Notes under the pieces: model-generated
Seen by the model: only the letters and a program-made list of their open reading frames with translations
Databases searched by the model: none
Told to the model about the DNA's origin: nothing
Source: Massospora cicadina
Taxonomy: Eukaryota; Entomophthoromycota; Entomophthoromycetes; Entomophthorales; Entomophthoraceae
Assembly: GCA_022478985.1 (NCBI GenBank)
Contig: JAKSZP010006615.1
Span: 124,001-188,000 of the forward strand
Direction: 5' to 3'
Length of the DNA stretch: 64,000 nt
Position numbers and translations under genes: made by a program
Part shown: positions 22,766 to 33,525 of the stretch, one piece after another
Layout: each line of letters begins with the position of its first letter
Position numbering within the stretch: position 1 is the first letter of the stretch

Positions 22766-23153
22766 GTAGCTGGGTATCGCTTTTCATGGAGGGAGCCAGA
22801 AACACGGCGTCAGCAATAATAGATGGGGCTGAATTAGCTGACACAATGGGGGAGGTGAATGCCTGGATGGGCTGAGTTGCATTCAACTGAGCGGACGCCA
22901 TTAAAACAGCGTGGGTGATGGCCTCCTTGGTTGGAGGGGGCCCAGCGGGTTGGTGGGAGGCAGCGCACACAGAGCTGTTAGGCGTGCAGGTTGCAGAAGT
23001 GCGATCAGGTGAACTGGCGCTAGTTGAAGTAGCTCCAGGTTGGGGGTAGTGCCTGCTTTCATGGCTGCTGCTTGAGAGTGGGTGATTCTGGTTGACCCTG
23101 AGGTGGGTAACCGAGGGTTGCTTCGTTTGGGGTGGTGCTGGCTCGTTTGACAT
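22731..23153 (-). pseudogene. ORF1 N-terminal part, LINE-1 copy 1
   Basis: A 140-codon frame opens with the first Met after the 5' end (MSNEPAPPQTKQPSVTHLRV) and is rich in Ser, Pro, Thr and Ala, as expected for a disordered ORF1 N-terminus. It shares the frame of the conserved core at 21866-21066 but is separated from it by stops in the duplicated region. The 130 bases upstream (23154-23282) are the 5' leader and probably hold the internal promoter; no motif stands out. Confidence 0.65.
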
Positions 23154-23282
23154 AGCCTTTGGGTTCTTTTGCGGGGTTTCCCGCCATATTTGCTAATAGT
23201 TTTCGTAAATCTCTTTAGTGGAGTTAAATTTCAGGCTGAATTGATTTTCGAAATGTGATGCTTAGCAGAAAGAGATTGTCCA

Positions 23283-23295
23283 AAATAAAGGGCTT
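23283..23295 (-). repeat. LINE-1 target-site duplication B, left member
   Basis: The 13 bases AAGCCCTTTATTT (minus strand) lie directly before the 5' end of LINE-1 copy 1. The same 13-mer is on the plus strand at 25463-25475, directly after the A-tail of copy 2. Like duplication A, the two members are inverted and belong to different present-day copies. Confidence 0.8.
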
Positions 23296-23595
23296 ATTAG
23301 AATAAAAAATCCTATTATAGCCCCTTAATTATCAGCCTAGTAAACCATATCAGATGGCGAAGAAGCTTTGGGGAAACTTTTGTCTGGCGCATGTTTTAGC
23401 TGGTAGACCATGAAGGATAGCATAGGAGTTGGGGCAACGGCTGCATGTGGCATAAGGAGATATAGTTGAGGGTAGGATGAGTTATTTCTGGCTTTGAAAA
23501 TATGGGCCTACTATCTGCTTTGCTCAGCTCCAGTTATATTTGTTAGGAGCCTCAAAAGTGGTGGCCATTTGTAAATATAATTTACCATTTGTTAA
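23296..23595 (-). pseudogene. spacer between the head-to-head LINE-1 copies; relic reading frame on the minus strand
   Basis: These 300 bases separate the 5' ends of the two LINE-1 copies. Read on the minus strand from the right they have a long partly open frame (TNGKLYLQMATTFEAPNKYN, later SPYATCSRCPNSYAILHG and KFPQSFFAI), while the plus strand shows nothing. The right-hand member of duplication A is directly adjacent. The frame looks like old coding DNA, perhaps a LINE ORF1 N-terminus, but I cannot name it. The segment is probably inverted relative to its neighbours. Confidence 0.45.
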
Positions 23596-23610
23596 TATTG
23601 AGTTCTTTAT
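23596..23610 (+). repeat. LINE-1 target-site duplication A, right member
   Basis: TATTGAGTTCTTTAT on the plus strand, immediately followed by GGCTTTGTGG, the first LINE-derived bases of copy 2. The final AT is also present in the full-length LINE at that point, so the truncation junction has two bases of microhomology, as often seen for 5'-truncated LINEs. Confidence 0.85.
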
Positions 23611-25462
23611 GGCTTTGTGGCTCTCCTGGATATGGAGAAAGCATATGATCGGGTAGCCTGGAAGTATATTGATGCTTCCCTGGACCGCTTCCATCTCCCA
23701 CCCGCAGCTAGGAGCTGGATATCAGCGCTCTATGACCAGCTCCACACCAGAGTCCTGGCGCCAATGGGTTTTACAGTGGCAGTACCAGTTGGACAAGGTC
23801 TCCGGCAAGGGGACCCCTGAGCCCTATCCTTTTTAACATCACCCTTGACCCCCTCTTGGCCTCCTTACAGGACAAGCTAACAGGGATTCTGGTCCCAGGT
23901 AAAGCCCCCACACGCACCATGGCATTTGCAGATGACACTGCCATTGCATTTGGCTGCCCTGGGGATGTTGCCCTCGCTGCTGTGACCATTGAGAGGTACG
24001 CCAAGGCGTCCAACGCCATGATCAACACCTCCAAGACAACAGTTGTACAGGTCGGCTCCCCCACCTTCCCCCCACCATTTGGTATTAAACCTGAGCGCGG
24101 TACCTTCCGTCACCTGTGCGTTCTCACCAACCAACAAGGAGTTGCGCTAAAAGACAATGAGGACTTGCTCCTCGCAGCAGTTAACTCCAGGATTGCCAGC
24201 TGGAACCGGCGGCATATCACCCCCAGGGTCGAGCTCTGATGGCCAATGTGTTCCTCCTCTCCAAAGTCTGGTTCCTAGCGCACGTCTGCCCATTCACAGA
24301 TGCCTTTTATACGCGGCTCAATGTACTCCTCCGCTGTTGGATCTGGGGCTCAAACCATCCACCAATGGCCCTCTCAACCATTGCCTGACCCTGCAATGAA
24401 GGGGGCCTAGGGCTTCTGGACACGCGATCCCACGCCACCACAATCTTCCTGAAGTTCCTATGGCCGATTGTCTGCTGGGACGCGACCCCCATGCCCCAAT
24501 GGGCGCCCGCCCTCCGCCAGTCAGTGTCAGCAGCTCTGGGTCTTCCTAGAGCATCTATGACCTCATTAGGGGAGTGGCTCACAAACCACCCAGGCCATCG
24601 CCTAAAACCATCCTCATCCCCCTACTGGAACCAGGCTCTCCTTGCCCTGAAACGAGTAGGCGCGCGGATCCACCATGCCTTCCCATACAGAAGGGAAGGC
24701 CCTGGCCTCAGCCCCCGTCGCCATGCAATTGTGCACAATGGACAAGTTGTCACAACTCGCCTCAACCCCCAATATCGTCCTCTCATCCGCCCAAGACTCC
24801 TTGAGCTCCTCCCTCCCTCCGTGAGATTTGACCTTAAGGAATTGTGGAAGGACGTCTATCACCCCATCCTGTCAGAAAAGGTGTCCAACACCTTATGGAG
24901 GGTGCTCCACTGTTCATAAAGGACAGGGGACCGGACTGGCCCTACCTTCCAGCACCAAAGCTGTCCCCGCTGTGTGGAGCCTATTGACTCCCACCTCCAT
25001 CATTTTTTCACCTGTCCAGGTGTCGCCGCATTTTGACCAAAGGCCCGCGCGCTCCTCCATGCTCAGCCCTGGTCTGGACACCCTGTGCAAGACCTCATGT
25101 TTGAGCAGACATTGCCTGGTTGCCACCAACCCCTCCGTGTTCTCGCCTATGCCACAGCCATCTGGACCATCCATAACTCCTTCCTTCATGCTGCCTTTGA
25201 CCAGCAGGTGTGGACCCTTCCACACATGATCACCCACTTTCAGGTACACTTTGAGATAGCCCTGAAGGTCTGCACTATGTCGCCAACCCTCCCCCACTCA
25301 GTTGTCACTGCAGCACGGCTCTGGCGCGCAAACCCCCCTCCCCTTCTCAATGCCTCCTCACTCCCCTTCCCTCGCCTCAGGCTCTTAGGAGCCCAGACAT
25401 AATTCAATAAACATCGATGAATCCCCCTCAGGTTGGGACCATCTAGTACTAAAAAAATATAA
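23611..25462 (+). mobile_element. LINE-1 copy 2, 5'-truncated
   Basis: Matches the 3' 1.85 kb of copy 1 (18681-16832) at about 99% but in opposite orientation. It begins inside the RT domain (LLDMEKAYDRVAWKYI) and runs through FADD, GGLGL, the C-terminal zinc motif, the 3' end and an A-rich tail (25451-25462). Differences from copy 1 are few and mostly one-base losses in C runs: near 23815 (five C to four), near 24227 (six to five) and near 25425. The first two break the RT frame. The in-frame TGA, TAA and TGA of copy 1 are all present. Confidence 0.95.
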
Positions 25463-25475
25463 AAGCCCTTTATTT
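25463..25475 (+). repeat. LINE-1 target-site duplication B, right member
   Basis: AAGCCCTTTATTT directly after the A-rich tail of LINE-1 copy 2. It equals, inverted, the 13 bases at 23283-23295 beside the 5' end of copy 1. Confidence 0.8.
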
Positions 25476-26950
25476 GGCTCATTTGCAATAAAGATGCGTG
25501 GCAGCTCCCCCTTTTTGGGTTGGGCACCACTATTGATAAAAATGACTCATTTAACCAGCCTCGCTATAATTAGCTGAATCAGTCATATATTGTGTCTCAT
25601 ATGCCACCACTTAGGACATTATGCCAGCCATTGTCTAGCTTTAATTTTAAACCCACTTATGTGTGGTATATCAGGATACTGACTATGTTTAAATCTGGGG
25701 AACACTCACTGTGCCTCAACCTTGAGGTGTTCCCTTTTTCATGAAAAGGGGCCTGGAGAAGGCAGCCATCCCCTTAGTCACCCAAGGCATCTCGCCCATT
25801 TGGTGGACAAGTGGTAGGTGACACTCTACCCTTCAAGGGGTTCCTCTGTCCATTCCTACTTAACAACGAGGAATATTGTTTAGTAAATCAGGGGAAATCT
25901 GTGCAGAGGTCATAGTGGAAAAAAGTTGGTGACTAGAAAATTAAAGGACTTTCCCTTAACCGATAGAATCAAGTTTCAATAAACAGTAAGGAAGGTTGTA
26001 CTCCCCTTACAATGACAACGCCAACTCCCATCAAGAATGTGAGAAAGGTCAGTGAGTCAAAGGGTCTAGTTTGAGTGCTTCCAGAGGTTCAGACCCCTTT
26101 GTAGAAAAGTGGGACCATCCCAATGTGGGTATAGGCCATGGGTGCTACCTGCCGCCTTCAAAGCAAAACATCACCAGTCAGCAAAGCTAAATTGTGACAG
26201 GGGAGTAATTGGGCAAATAAACTCAAATCAAAGTTGAGATGCCAGCAGAAGGCCATTTTGATATTGGTTACAGCATTTTATCAAGTTATGCCAAATTCAG
26301 TAGAAATTGGGATTTTTTTATTTAGATGAAGCTCTCCATCTTTCCCCAAGCTTTCTGATATTTAAGACATATGTACCTCATTGGTACAATTTTCAGTCAA
26401 ATCTTTCCTTTTTTTTCCTAATAAACAATACATTCCCATTCAAAAAATTACTCTTACTAAATTTTCCCAGCGTTTGCCACCTCAGCAACCCAAATAATGC
26501 CTCTCATATTGCATTATAGTTGTGCCTTAGTGGCATTCTCACCACGTTTCTCCCCACCTTCATTGAATGGGGCATCAAATGCATGACTTATTGATATTCC
26601 CAACCACCAGCACTCTCTGGTGCCAGGATGTGCCTATTATATTAGAGATCCTGTCTCCCCGTTAGGTGAGGTTTTGCGACCTCACCACCCAATCAATAAC
26701 TAGCAGTCCTGTGGTGAATCCTGGCCCTTCCATTGTGCCTAAAGAACCCCCTGTACCTGGATCTTCTTCCCCTCAGGGGCCATTTTTTGATTCGTTGTTG
26801 GGTTTGATGGTTACAGCTTTCACCAGCCTTTGTTCTCTGTATGCTTTTTCCTACTTTATTATCAAGTTGCTCAGATGACAATGCCCATGGCATTCTAGTT
26901 TTGTCTTCAAGGTGCTCAAGCACCCTGACGGCAGGTCAGTCTTAATTTTA
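25476..26950 (+). pseudogene. old relic with one CCHC zinc knuckle
   Basis: At 25593-25634 the plus strand reads CLICHHLGHYASHC, a perfect C-x2-C-x4-H-x4-C knuckle of the kind that ends LINE ORF1 or gag. Stops surround it. Further on, 26666-26878 is a 70-codon frame rich in Pro and Ser, possibly the tail of the same protein. The remainder (25.7-26.6 kb) has scattered short frames and nothing recognisable. It may be the downstream part of the coding relic in the 23296-23595 spacer, separated from it by the LINE-1 inversion. Confidence 0.4.
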
Positions 26951-27820
26951 TCAGCTAGTTCCATGACACTATGATATGGTAAAAAGAGGCGGAATAAATA
27001 ATGGATGTTCTACTCCCATCAACTCTATATACTCTTAAGACCTATTAAAAAGTCATTCTTTCAACTAAAAAAGTGATTAAAGACAAAGAATAAGGACATT
27101 TCACTGCTGGATTTTCCTTCAATTAACACTAAAGAAGTGACAGAGGAAACTATTTTATTGCTGATAATAAGAAACTTTAATATAGCAAGTAAGTTTGAAA
27201 TGTAGCCGTATGTCTAGCAACTGGAATACTAAGAGCTTCCAATTACCTCTGACATTAAACTCATTCTGAACAGTCCATGTGGCCAGCCCTATTAAGGAAT
27301 TAAAAAACTAATTTATCTGTATGGAATGACTTATAATTTTAATTAAAACAAGCTGACATTTTTGACACTAGTTTAATCAATGAAGATAATGCTTATTATT
27401 CAGAATGTACTTTTATTGATAATACAGTTTTTTCAAGCTTAATGTAAGAGCTATTATAGTTAGTGTGACACCAATAAGTATTGTGTCTACTAAATTAGTG
27501 AAAAATTTGGCCTTTCACTCAATGTTAACTATCGTAGATAATATGGAATTATTGTCCTACGTTATCTACATCCAAAGGAGCTTACAGTGCTGCCATTGCA
27601 GTTAGACTAACTGATAATATCAGCTGTAAATATAATTTTAAATAATCACACATATGAATTTCTTATTTGGGTCCTTGTTTATAAGGGCTTATGAAATCAA
27701 GGATAATTTTAAAAAGAAATGTTGGATATTTTGTTATCCCTTCTAATTTATTATAATCATAAAGACAGCGGCCCCAGACCCCAAAATCTAGGCTTTTCCC
27801 CGCCTATAAGGATATTATAG
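26951..27820. other. AT-rich stretch without recognisable genes
   Basis: Strongly AT-rich, many stops in all frames, no LTR, knuckle or RT motif noticed and no repeat partner elsewhere in the window. It ends where homology to the LINE-2 5' end begins. Confidence 0.5.
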
Positions 27821-28720
27821 ACTTTTTTTCTCATTTTGCAATCACTATTTGCAACCAATTTGATTCAAGACTAGTAAGCTTGATAATTAATAATGAGGAG
27901 ATGAGTGTGCACCTGACATCAGGTAAATGTTGGGCTAGCGTAGTAAAGGGCACAGGGTCAGTATGTTCACCATCCAAAGTTTGGAAACGCCTTGAGATCA
28001 TGGTGGCCTCAATAAAAATAAGAAAATGGCGATGAGTATTTCCCTAGAGATTTTAGCTTGGCAATCAAGATTCAATCATTTCATCAAAGCTCTTTATTCT
28101 CTGCCCCTGTCATTAGTGGAGCATGGGGTTCTGAGTCTTTGGATATAAACTTAAAAGCGTTTTGGGAAAACTTCTGTGGAAATGTGCACAAACAGTCCCA
28201 GTCACAGTATATGTTACACTGCACTCTATGACTTGTGGTTGGTGGATCTTGGGCTTGAGACTAAACAAGCAGCAGATGAAGTTGAACAGGTGCGTGTGGT
28301 GGTAGGCCTCCCAGATGGACAATGGGTATTAAGACAAAGCACATTTGTTGACCAAATCAAACCAAATATTTGTTACATTTGACTTCCTCCCCAAAACAAT
28401 AAAGTGCACAGTGTTGGAGCACCACATCATGATTGGGCTTAAGTGCTATGGTGAACTGCACTCTTTCAAAATGCTACTCTTGACACTTATGCCAGATTTG
28501 TGCATGGGCAAAGCAATTGCATTAATCACCCATCAGCGGTCATCATGGAAGACTTTACCTAAGTCCCCCATCCATATTTAAACATTGATAGGCAGGAATC
28601 CCACCCATTCCATTTCACAGTGGATAGCATGTCCCCTATCTGCAGCTTTTTTTGCACTTTTGGCCACAAGGCTCACACATTCCCTTCCAGAGAGGGCTGT
28701 CATACATTTGCTTTCCAGGC
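27821..28720 (+). mobile_element. LINE-2 copy C, 5' fragment
   Basis: Homologous to 41940-42810 of LINE-2 copy A from the very 5' end (CTTTTTTTCTCATT...GCAATCACTATTTGCAA) through the ORF1 start, GLPDGQW, MPDLCMGKAI and the stretch after it. Homology fades near 28700 in the zinc-knuckle region (AFFALLATRLTHSLP). Unlike ordinary LINE truncation, the 5' part is kept and the 3' part lost, so it was cut by deletion or recombination. ORF1 is broken by stops. Confidence 0.8.
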
Positions 28721-28896
28721 TTCATTATAAGATTGTTTTGGGGCAAAAACGGCCAAAAAGGGGAATTTCAGACATTTACAAGTCCCTAATAATGGTGAGA
28801 TCAATTTAAATTAAATGATGATTTTTATTGGCCAAAAGACGCTGGCCAATTCTTGGTAAAACCTTGCAAAACGGGGCAACATTATTATGATGACTA

Positions 28897-29410
28897 ACTG
28901 GGCAAATAGTGCTAAGTTGGGAAATTGAACATTCACTGACTCCATGGGTAAACCTGGGGAGTCCATCGAAGGTTTCTCACCCAGGCATGACTAATTCACA
29001 GCCAGAATCTAAAGCAGGGACCACCCCCTTTTATAGTATTGATGGGGGTCTCCCAGGGTGAAATAAAAATCGCTAAAGGGGATTGGATGGAATTTATAAA
29101 ATCGTTACTCCACAGGTACATAATGCCAATAATTAACTCCATATCATTAGTTCAGCCATAGTGAATGCCAATAATTAACTCCATATCATTAGTTCCATAG
29201 TGAAGCAAGTTTTCTGAACTTTGACAGCTATAATCCCATATTAATAAATTTGAAAATCCAAGCCATATGAACATCAAGCCTTGACGTTTTAAATACCTTT
29301 ATCAATTTATTAAGTGGATTCTCTCTTTTTACCTCTGCATGGCGCCTAATAAAAATATATATTTAAACTTTTTAGTATTTTTTAAATTTTCTATTATTTT
29401 CATATCTGTG
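28897..29410 (+). repeat. 5' LTR of Gypsy copy C (edges approximate)
   Basis: This segment and about 100 bases of the following leader are found inverted at 58385-58940. Shared landmarks are CTGACTCCATGGGTAA, CCACCCCCTTTTATAG and AAGTGGATTCTCTCTTTTTACC. It stands directly before the internal region of copy C, hence the LTR call. The LTR start and exact end are unresolved because no second copy C LTR in the same orientation is present. A TATAAAAGGGGGTGG sequence lies on the strand opposite to the element near 29035. Confidence 0.65.
29122..29202 (+). repeat. 42-bp tandem duplication inside the copy C LTR
   Basis: AATGCCAATAATTAACTCC starts at 29122 and again at 29164; the two units are nearly identical (the second lacks CAG). 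The inverted LTR copy near 58.7 kb has a single unit, so the duplication arose in this copy. Confidence 0.85.
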
Positions 29411-29449
29411 GTAAAAATGCCCTGATTATATATTGTTTGATTCAAGATC

Positions 29450-30760
29450 AAGCACCAGCGAGCCTTCTTTCAAGCCAAAATCCAACAAGTGGCTCTCAAA
29501 ACAGGGGCTCCTGTACACCACAAAAACGATGGAGAACCTCTAACCTAGCCTCTATTGAACTCCAGCTAGCCAGTGCTTTGTCTCACCTTAAATGGCTTGA
29601 GAAGCACTCAAAATAATGCTCTGCTATAAGAAAACCCCTTCTTCAGACAAGTTCATAGCAGGTGAGGGCATTATTGCCTCCTTCCATTATGTTTATGAAT
29701 CTGCGATGGAAGGATCAACTGAACGACAAAAAATCCTATACATTTTTCCTTGCTTAAATTGAATAGCTCAAAAAAATGGTCCCCATTATGGTCAGCCTCA
29801 GTACTGGGGCAAAGGTTAATCAAGCGCTGCTATATGAATTTGATTATACTCAAAGTTTGCAGCAACAAAAACAGGCCTTTATGTGCCTATTTTGCAAGTG
29901 GAGAATCAATCACCTTTTTTGTTAATTGTTTCTATAATAAAGCTCAACCTTTGTTGCTTTCCCAAATGCTCTCTCTCAATGATGGAATTGTGTCTAACTT
30001 AGCTGGCTTAGCATCTCGTCCCTCCTTGGCAATGCATCTCTCTTCTTTAAAGCGCACCTTCAAAACTGTACGGGATATCAAGCAGGCTTTATTAGCGGTT
30101 GCAGATATCTATGAGCCTGACCCTGCACAAGGTTTTTGAGCCAAGCATTTACGCCAACCAATTTAGCCTTTAATATGGCTTTTTCCCTCTGGAAACCTTC
30201 TTCTGCGGAGTTGCCATTTAAAAAACTTTCTTTTCTCATAAAGATAGTCAGATGGTAATGGCTGTGATGTGGCAGTGCTCCCCTTCATCTTCAGTTTAAA
30301 ACACCTAGTTGGTGAAGGTAGTTGTACCTTTGCCTTGTCCATCATATTCTTCAGAGCGTCTTTCCCAAGTGGTTTCAAAGCCTGCTCTTCATTCTAAACC
30401 CTTTTCTCAGGTCCCAATCACTCCTTTTAACAATGGTTTAGATGACCAGGTCATAAAGGCTAAACTGCCAGTTTTGCAGAAGCACCAAGCCACTGAACGA
30501 CACAAATCTGTTGAAGTTAAAGCATCCACCTCCACGGCATATCTCCTTCAACTTCTCATTCATCTAACTCTGGTCTGAAACCTTTCTCCATGAGGCATCC
30601 TAAATCTCCTGCTTTGAAGGTCAAAACTAGAGCTGTGACAATTCCAACGCCTCCCCCAAAAGTTAATAAGGTGGAGGAGCAACCCCAGGATATCATACCA
30701 TAAGGGAAGTCCTGAACATGCCCCACATCCTATGGGCTCCCTGACATGCATTGATAACCC
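29450..30760 (+). pseudogene. gag relic of Gypsy copy C
   Basis: An open frame of 129 codons (29750-30139, SLNDGIVSNLAGLASRPSL, ending EPDPAQGF) is the best part; 30309-30578 continues in another frame with a Lys, Pro and Ser rich tail. No zinc knuckle is seen. Position between leader and protease supports gag. The stretch 30.76-31.08 kb is degraded and joins gag to protease. Confidence 0.55.
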
Positions 30761-31084
30761 CTCTGATGAAGAGTTTGAGAGGGGTGATGAAGATGTTAGT
30801 CATTACGCTTTAAGAGCCCAGGTGAAATGGAGGTACCTGATTGATTGAGCCTGAGAGATAGGAATTGGGCTAAGATCCATCATCAAACTTATCTCCAATA
30901 AGTTTAAGGGTTCTTGAGATTATTATCACTTCCAGTGATGCTGACCAGCTCATTGCCACATTTCTACAATCTATCCAGTGTGTTCATACCCTTCAGACTA
31001 TCCATTAAAATACCCTGAAACTGCCAAAAGACTAGCCTCCACTTTCCATTTAAAAGAGGACCTCGCTTTTCCCCCTCCTTGGGT

Positions 31085-31640
31085 AGTACTCAAACTAAAG
31101 TGGAGGTCGTAGTAATTGGAGTGCAGATTAAAGATATCCTTGACACTGGGTCCCCAGTGAACGTGTGTTAACTAAGCTCATTAAGAAAATTAAGCTGGCC
31201 ACTGACCTTGATTACACTTAAGAGTTTGGAACTGTGGGCCCAATCAACACCCACGCCATTGGAGCTTACTCTTCTCTGCCCATTCGTTTTGGAAAGCTTC
31301 TCTTTTCAGCTCCAGCAGTGGCTTTGACCAATAACATCTACAATTTAATCATTGGAACCCAATTTATGCTCAAATATAGAAGGTGTTATTAAAAAAAAGC
31401 AGGGCTTTCTCTCTCTGTTTAACTATGAGGTTCCTCTGATTCTTTCTAATAATGAGATCAATAAAAAGAATTATGTTTGCAATGTTGAGTGTCCCTCCTC
31501 AGCTTTATCCCTGCATCACACCACGACAGTCAGGCATACCAAAAAGTTGCCTCCTTCATTGGACGCACTGGGGGGTATCCCTTTTTATTTTCTAAAGAGG
31601 TGGTCAGATAAGGCTAGGGTAACAAAGGGTATTTGACACA
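31085..31640 (+). pseudogene. aspartic protease relic of Gypsy copy C
   Basis: Near 31105-31170 the frame reads VVVIGVQIKDILDTGSPVNVC, the active-site strand with a complete DTG triplet. Downstream, near 31250, are HAIGAYSSLPIRFGK and, near 31340, NLIIGTQF, the protease C-terminal IIGT box, then a 94-codon frame at 31352-31636. A stop follows NVC. Of the proteases seen here this is the only one with a canonical DTG. Confidence 0.8.
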
Positions 31641-31859
31641 AAGATTACAATGCAAATCCCACACAACTGTCTAAAGCACCTCATTACCATAGATTAAGTT
31701 ATTCCATTAGAGCCATAGTTTTGCCAGGCGTGATAGACCTCGCCTATCAGCGACCTATTAACCTTATGCTAAGGAATCTTAACAAGAAGGAATATGGTGC
31801 CCAAAAAGAATCAGGAGATCAGTAAGGCCTGTTGCTACCCATTAAGACATCAAGTAAGT

Positions 31860-32726
31860 CCACTTTATTGGGTCTATAGAAGATATGGGCTTACCCACCG
31901 ACCACGCCTCTCTGAAGTGGTTGCACAATATGAAGGACCCATGGGGCAGTTGGCTCTCTAGGCTCTGAAGCTCCAATATTATGATATGACTATTGAGCAT
32001 TGGGCAGGAACGCGCCACATTAATGTAGATGGTTTAACACAGCTGCCATTCTTCACTTAGACAATAGTGAAGCTGAGAGTCTACATGATCTCCTCATGAC
32101 TCCAGAGACATGGGCTAATTAAGACGAACCGGTCCAAAAAAATGCTATCTTAACACTTATAAAACACCAAGGTGGAAAATGAGAAGTTATATAAGAAGGT
32201 AGGAGTAAATTGGTTGCCCTACCTCCGGCCATCAGAGCGAGTTTCTGTTATTTTGAGTCTCACATGATCATGGGGCATGGCAGAGTATGCAAAACATATG
32301 AGTGTGTGAAAGAGCAATATTAATGGGAGGACATTTTAAAAACCATAACTGAAGTTTTGGATGCATGACTGACCTGTAAAAACAATCCAGCTTCAAGACC
32401 CAATATCAGTATCAACCAACGACGACTTAACAACCTTTCCACACCATAAGTTTGGATATGGTTAGGTCCTCTCACTCAGAAAATAGGTGTCAATTATTAA
32501 ATCTTAGTTAGTATTGATTATTTCACCAAATGGGTTGAAGCTGTAGCTCTCTCCGCTCAGACTGATGAAGCTAGGCCACCTTTTTACGCAAATAATTTTT
32601 CACCTGACATGGATGTTATCTGGTCCTCCTATGTGATAATGAGAAAAATTTTACCTCTCTATTGGTGAAGCTCCTTACCACCTTCATGGGAGTACAACAA
32701 CTCCTCTCAGCCCCCTATAAACCATC
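31860..32726 (+). pseudogene. RNase H end and truncated integrase of Gypsy copy C
   Basis: TDHASLKWLHNMKDPWGSWL near 31895 is the last third of RNase H. The integrase zinc region begins near 32265 (HMIMGHGRVCKTYECVKEQY), and the catalytic core is recognisable at 32510 from SIDYFTKWVEAVALSAQTDEA to about 32720. The frame is then cut by the LTR start at 32727. The third catalytic box, with its Glu, is absent, and no matching continuation is found right of copy D at 41635. Confidence 0.75.
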
Positions 32727-33509
32727 TGTAAAAACTGTAGGGATTTCACTGGTGCACAGGTTTGCTTAACTTCTGACTCTGGGACTAAATATTAACAATA
32801 TAATTGTATTAAAACAATTAGCTTAGTCAATTTCAGATAAATGGTAAATATGGACCTACTCTGGTAAATAATAAGTGACTTTAGCCTCACTCTGGCAATA
32901 TATAAGAATTTTAGTGACTGAGGCATCATTCTGGCATTGACACTTAGACAAGGACTCTCTTCACAAGAAGCAGATAAACTACAAAATATAATAAATATAA
33001 AATATAAGTCTAAGGTCTTTTTTATTCTTAAATCTTATGGAAATCTTTATAGTTGAAAGTATGGGAGGACATGTGTTAGGGTTAAATCATGGTAATTATG
33101 ATGGTCTCAAATGCCTAGATGACAAAAAAAATATTGGTTCAAATTCAGGAAAGATTACAGCTGATATTCATGAGAAAATAGCATATTTAAATCTCCATTT
33201 ATATCAGCCCACATGTTGGCTACCAAACCTGACAATTAACCATGAGTAATTGCCCATTTTGAGCCAATCTACTCATCTATAAATTATCCAACAATCCCTG
33301 ACAAAATTGTAACCAAAATTATCATTGGATATTATCATTAGAATTATATTTAACCATTTGGTCAATTATTATGCTGACTAGACAACATAATCAGATTAAC
33401 ATTAAAGCTTAATTATTAAGCTAAATTAAAATATGTAAACCATTAAATTAAATATATTGAAGCTTAAATAATTCAAAGCTGGATAATGTGTTCATATAAA
33501 ATTCCCACA
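32727..33509 (-). repeat. 3' LTR of Gypsy copy D
   Basis: A 783-base segment repeated in the same orientation at 40883-41634. Both begin TGTAAAAA and end with ATTCCCACA on the plus strand, giving TGTGGGAAT...TTTTACA on the element strand. By-eye identity is moderate (about 75-80%), so copy D is old. Outer flanks CCATC and GTCCC do not match, so no target duplication is left. Confidence 0.9.
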
Positions 33510-33525
33510 CATCCCCCCGCTTAAC

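Larger units (their letters stand above)
16832..23282 (-). mobile_element. LINE-1 copy 1, near full-length non-LTR retrotransposon
   Basis: A 6.45 kb minus-strand LINE: short 5' leader (23282-23154), ORF1 with CCHC knuckle, ORF2 with APE endonuclease, reverse transcriptase and C-terminal zinc motif, a short 3' end (AATAAACATCGATGAATCCC, then the ACCATCTAGTACT end) and an A-tail. It is clearly GC-richer than its surroundings. The last 1.85 kb is about 99% identical to copy 2 (23611-25457). ORF1 and ORF2 carry frameshifts and three in-frame stops, so it is inactive. The 3' part may derive from a different original insertion than the 5' part (see findings). Confidence 0.95.
29411..32726 (+). mobile_element. 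Gypsy copy C, internally deleted element
   Basis: Plus-strand gag (29.45-30.7 kb), protease (31.08-31.6 kb), only the end of RNase H (31.88-32.05 kb) and a broken integrase (32.2-32.72 kb). The whole RT and the first half of RNase H are missing between about 31.7 and 31.88 kb. The integrase ends abruptly at the LTR of copy D. It is a different Gypsy lineage from copies A and F by its leader and LTR. It cannot encode a working polymerase. Confidence 0.85.

Noticed and set aside
16832..25462. Twin-priming (5' inversion) as explanation for the head-to-head LINE-1 arrangement
   Set aside because: Twin priming gives non-overlapping parts of one LINE with a single 3' end. Here both arms have their own 3' end and tail and overlap fully over 1.85 kb.
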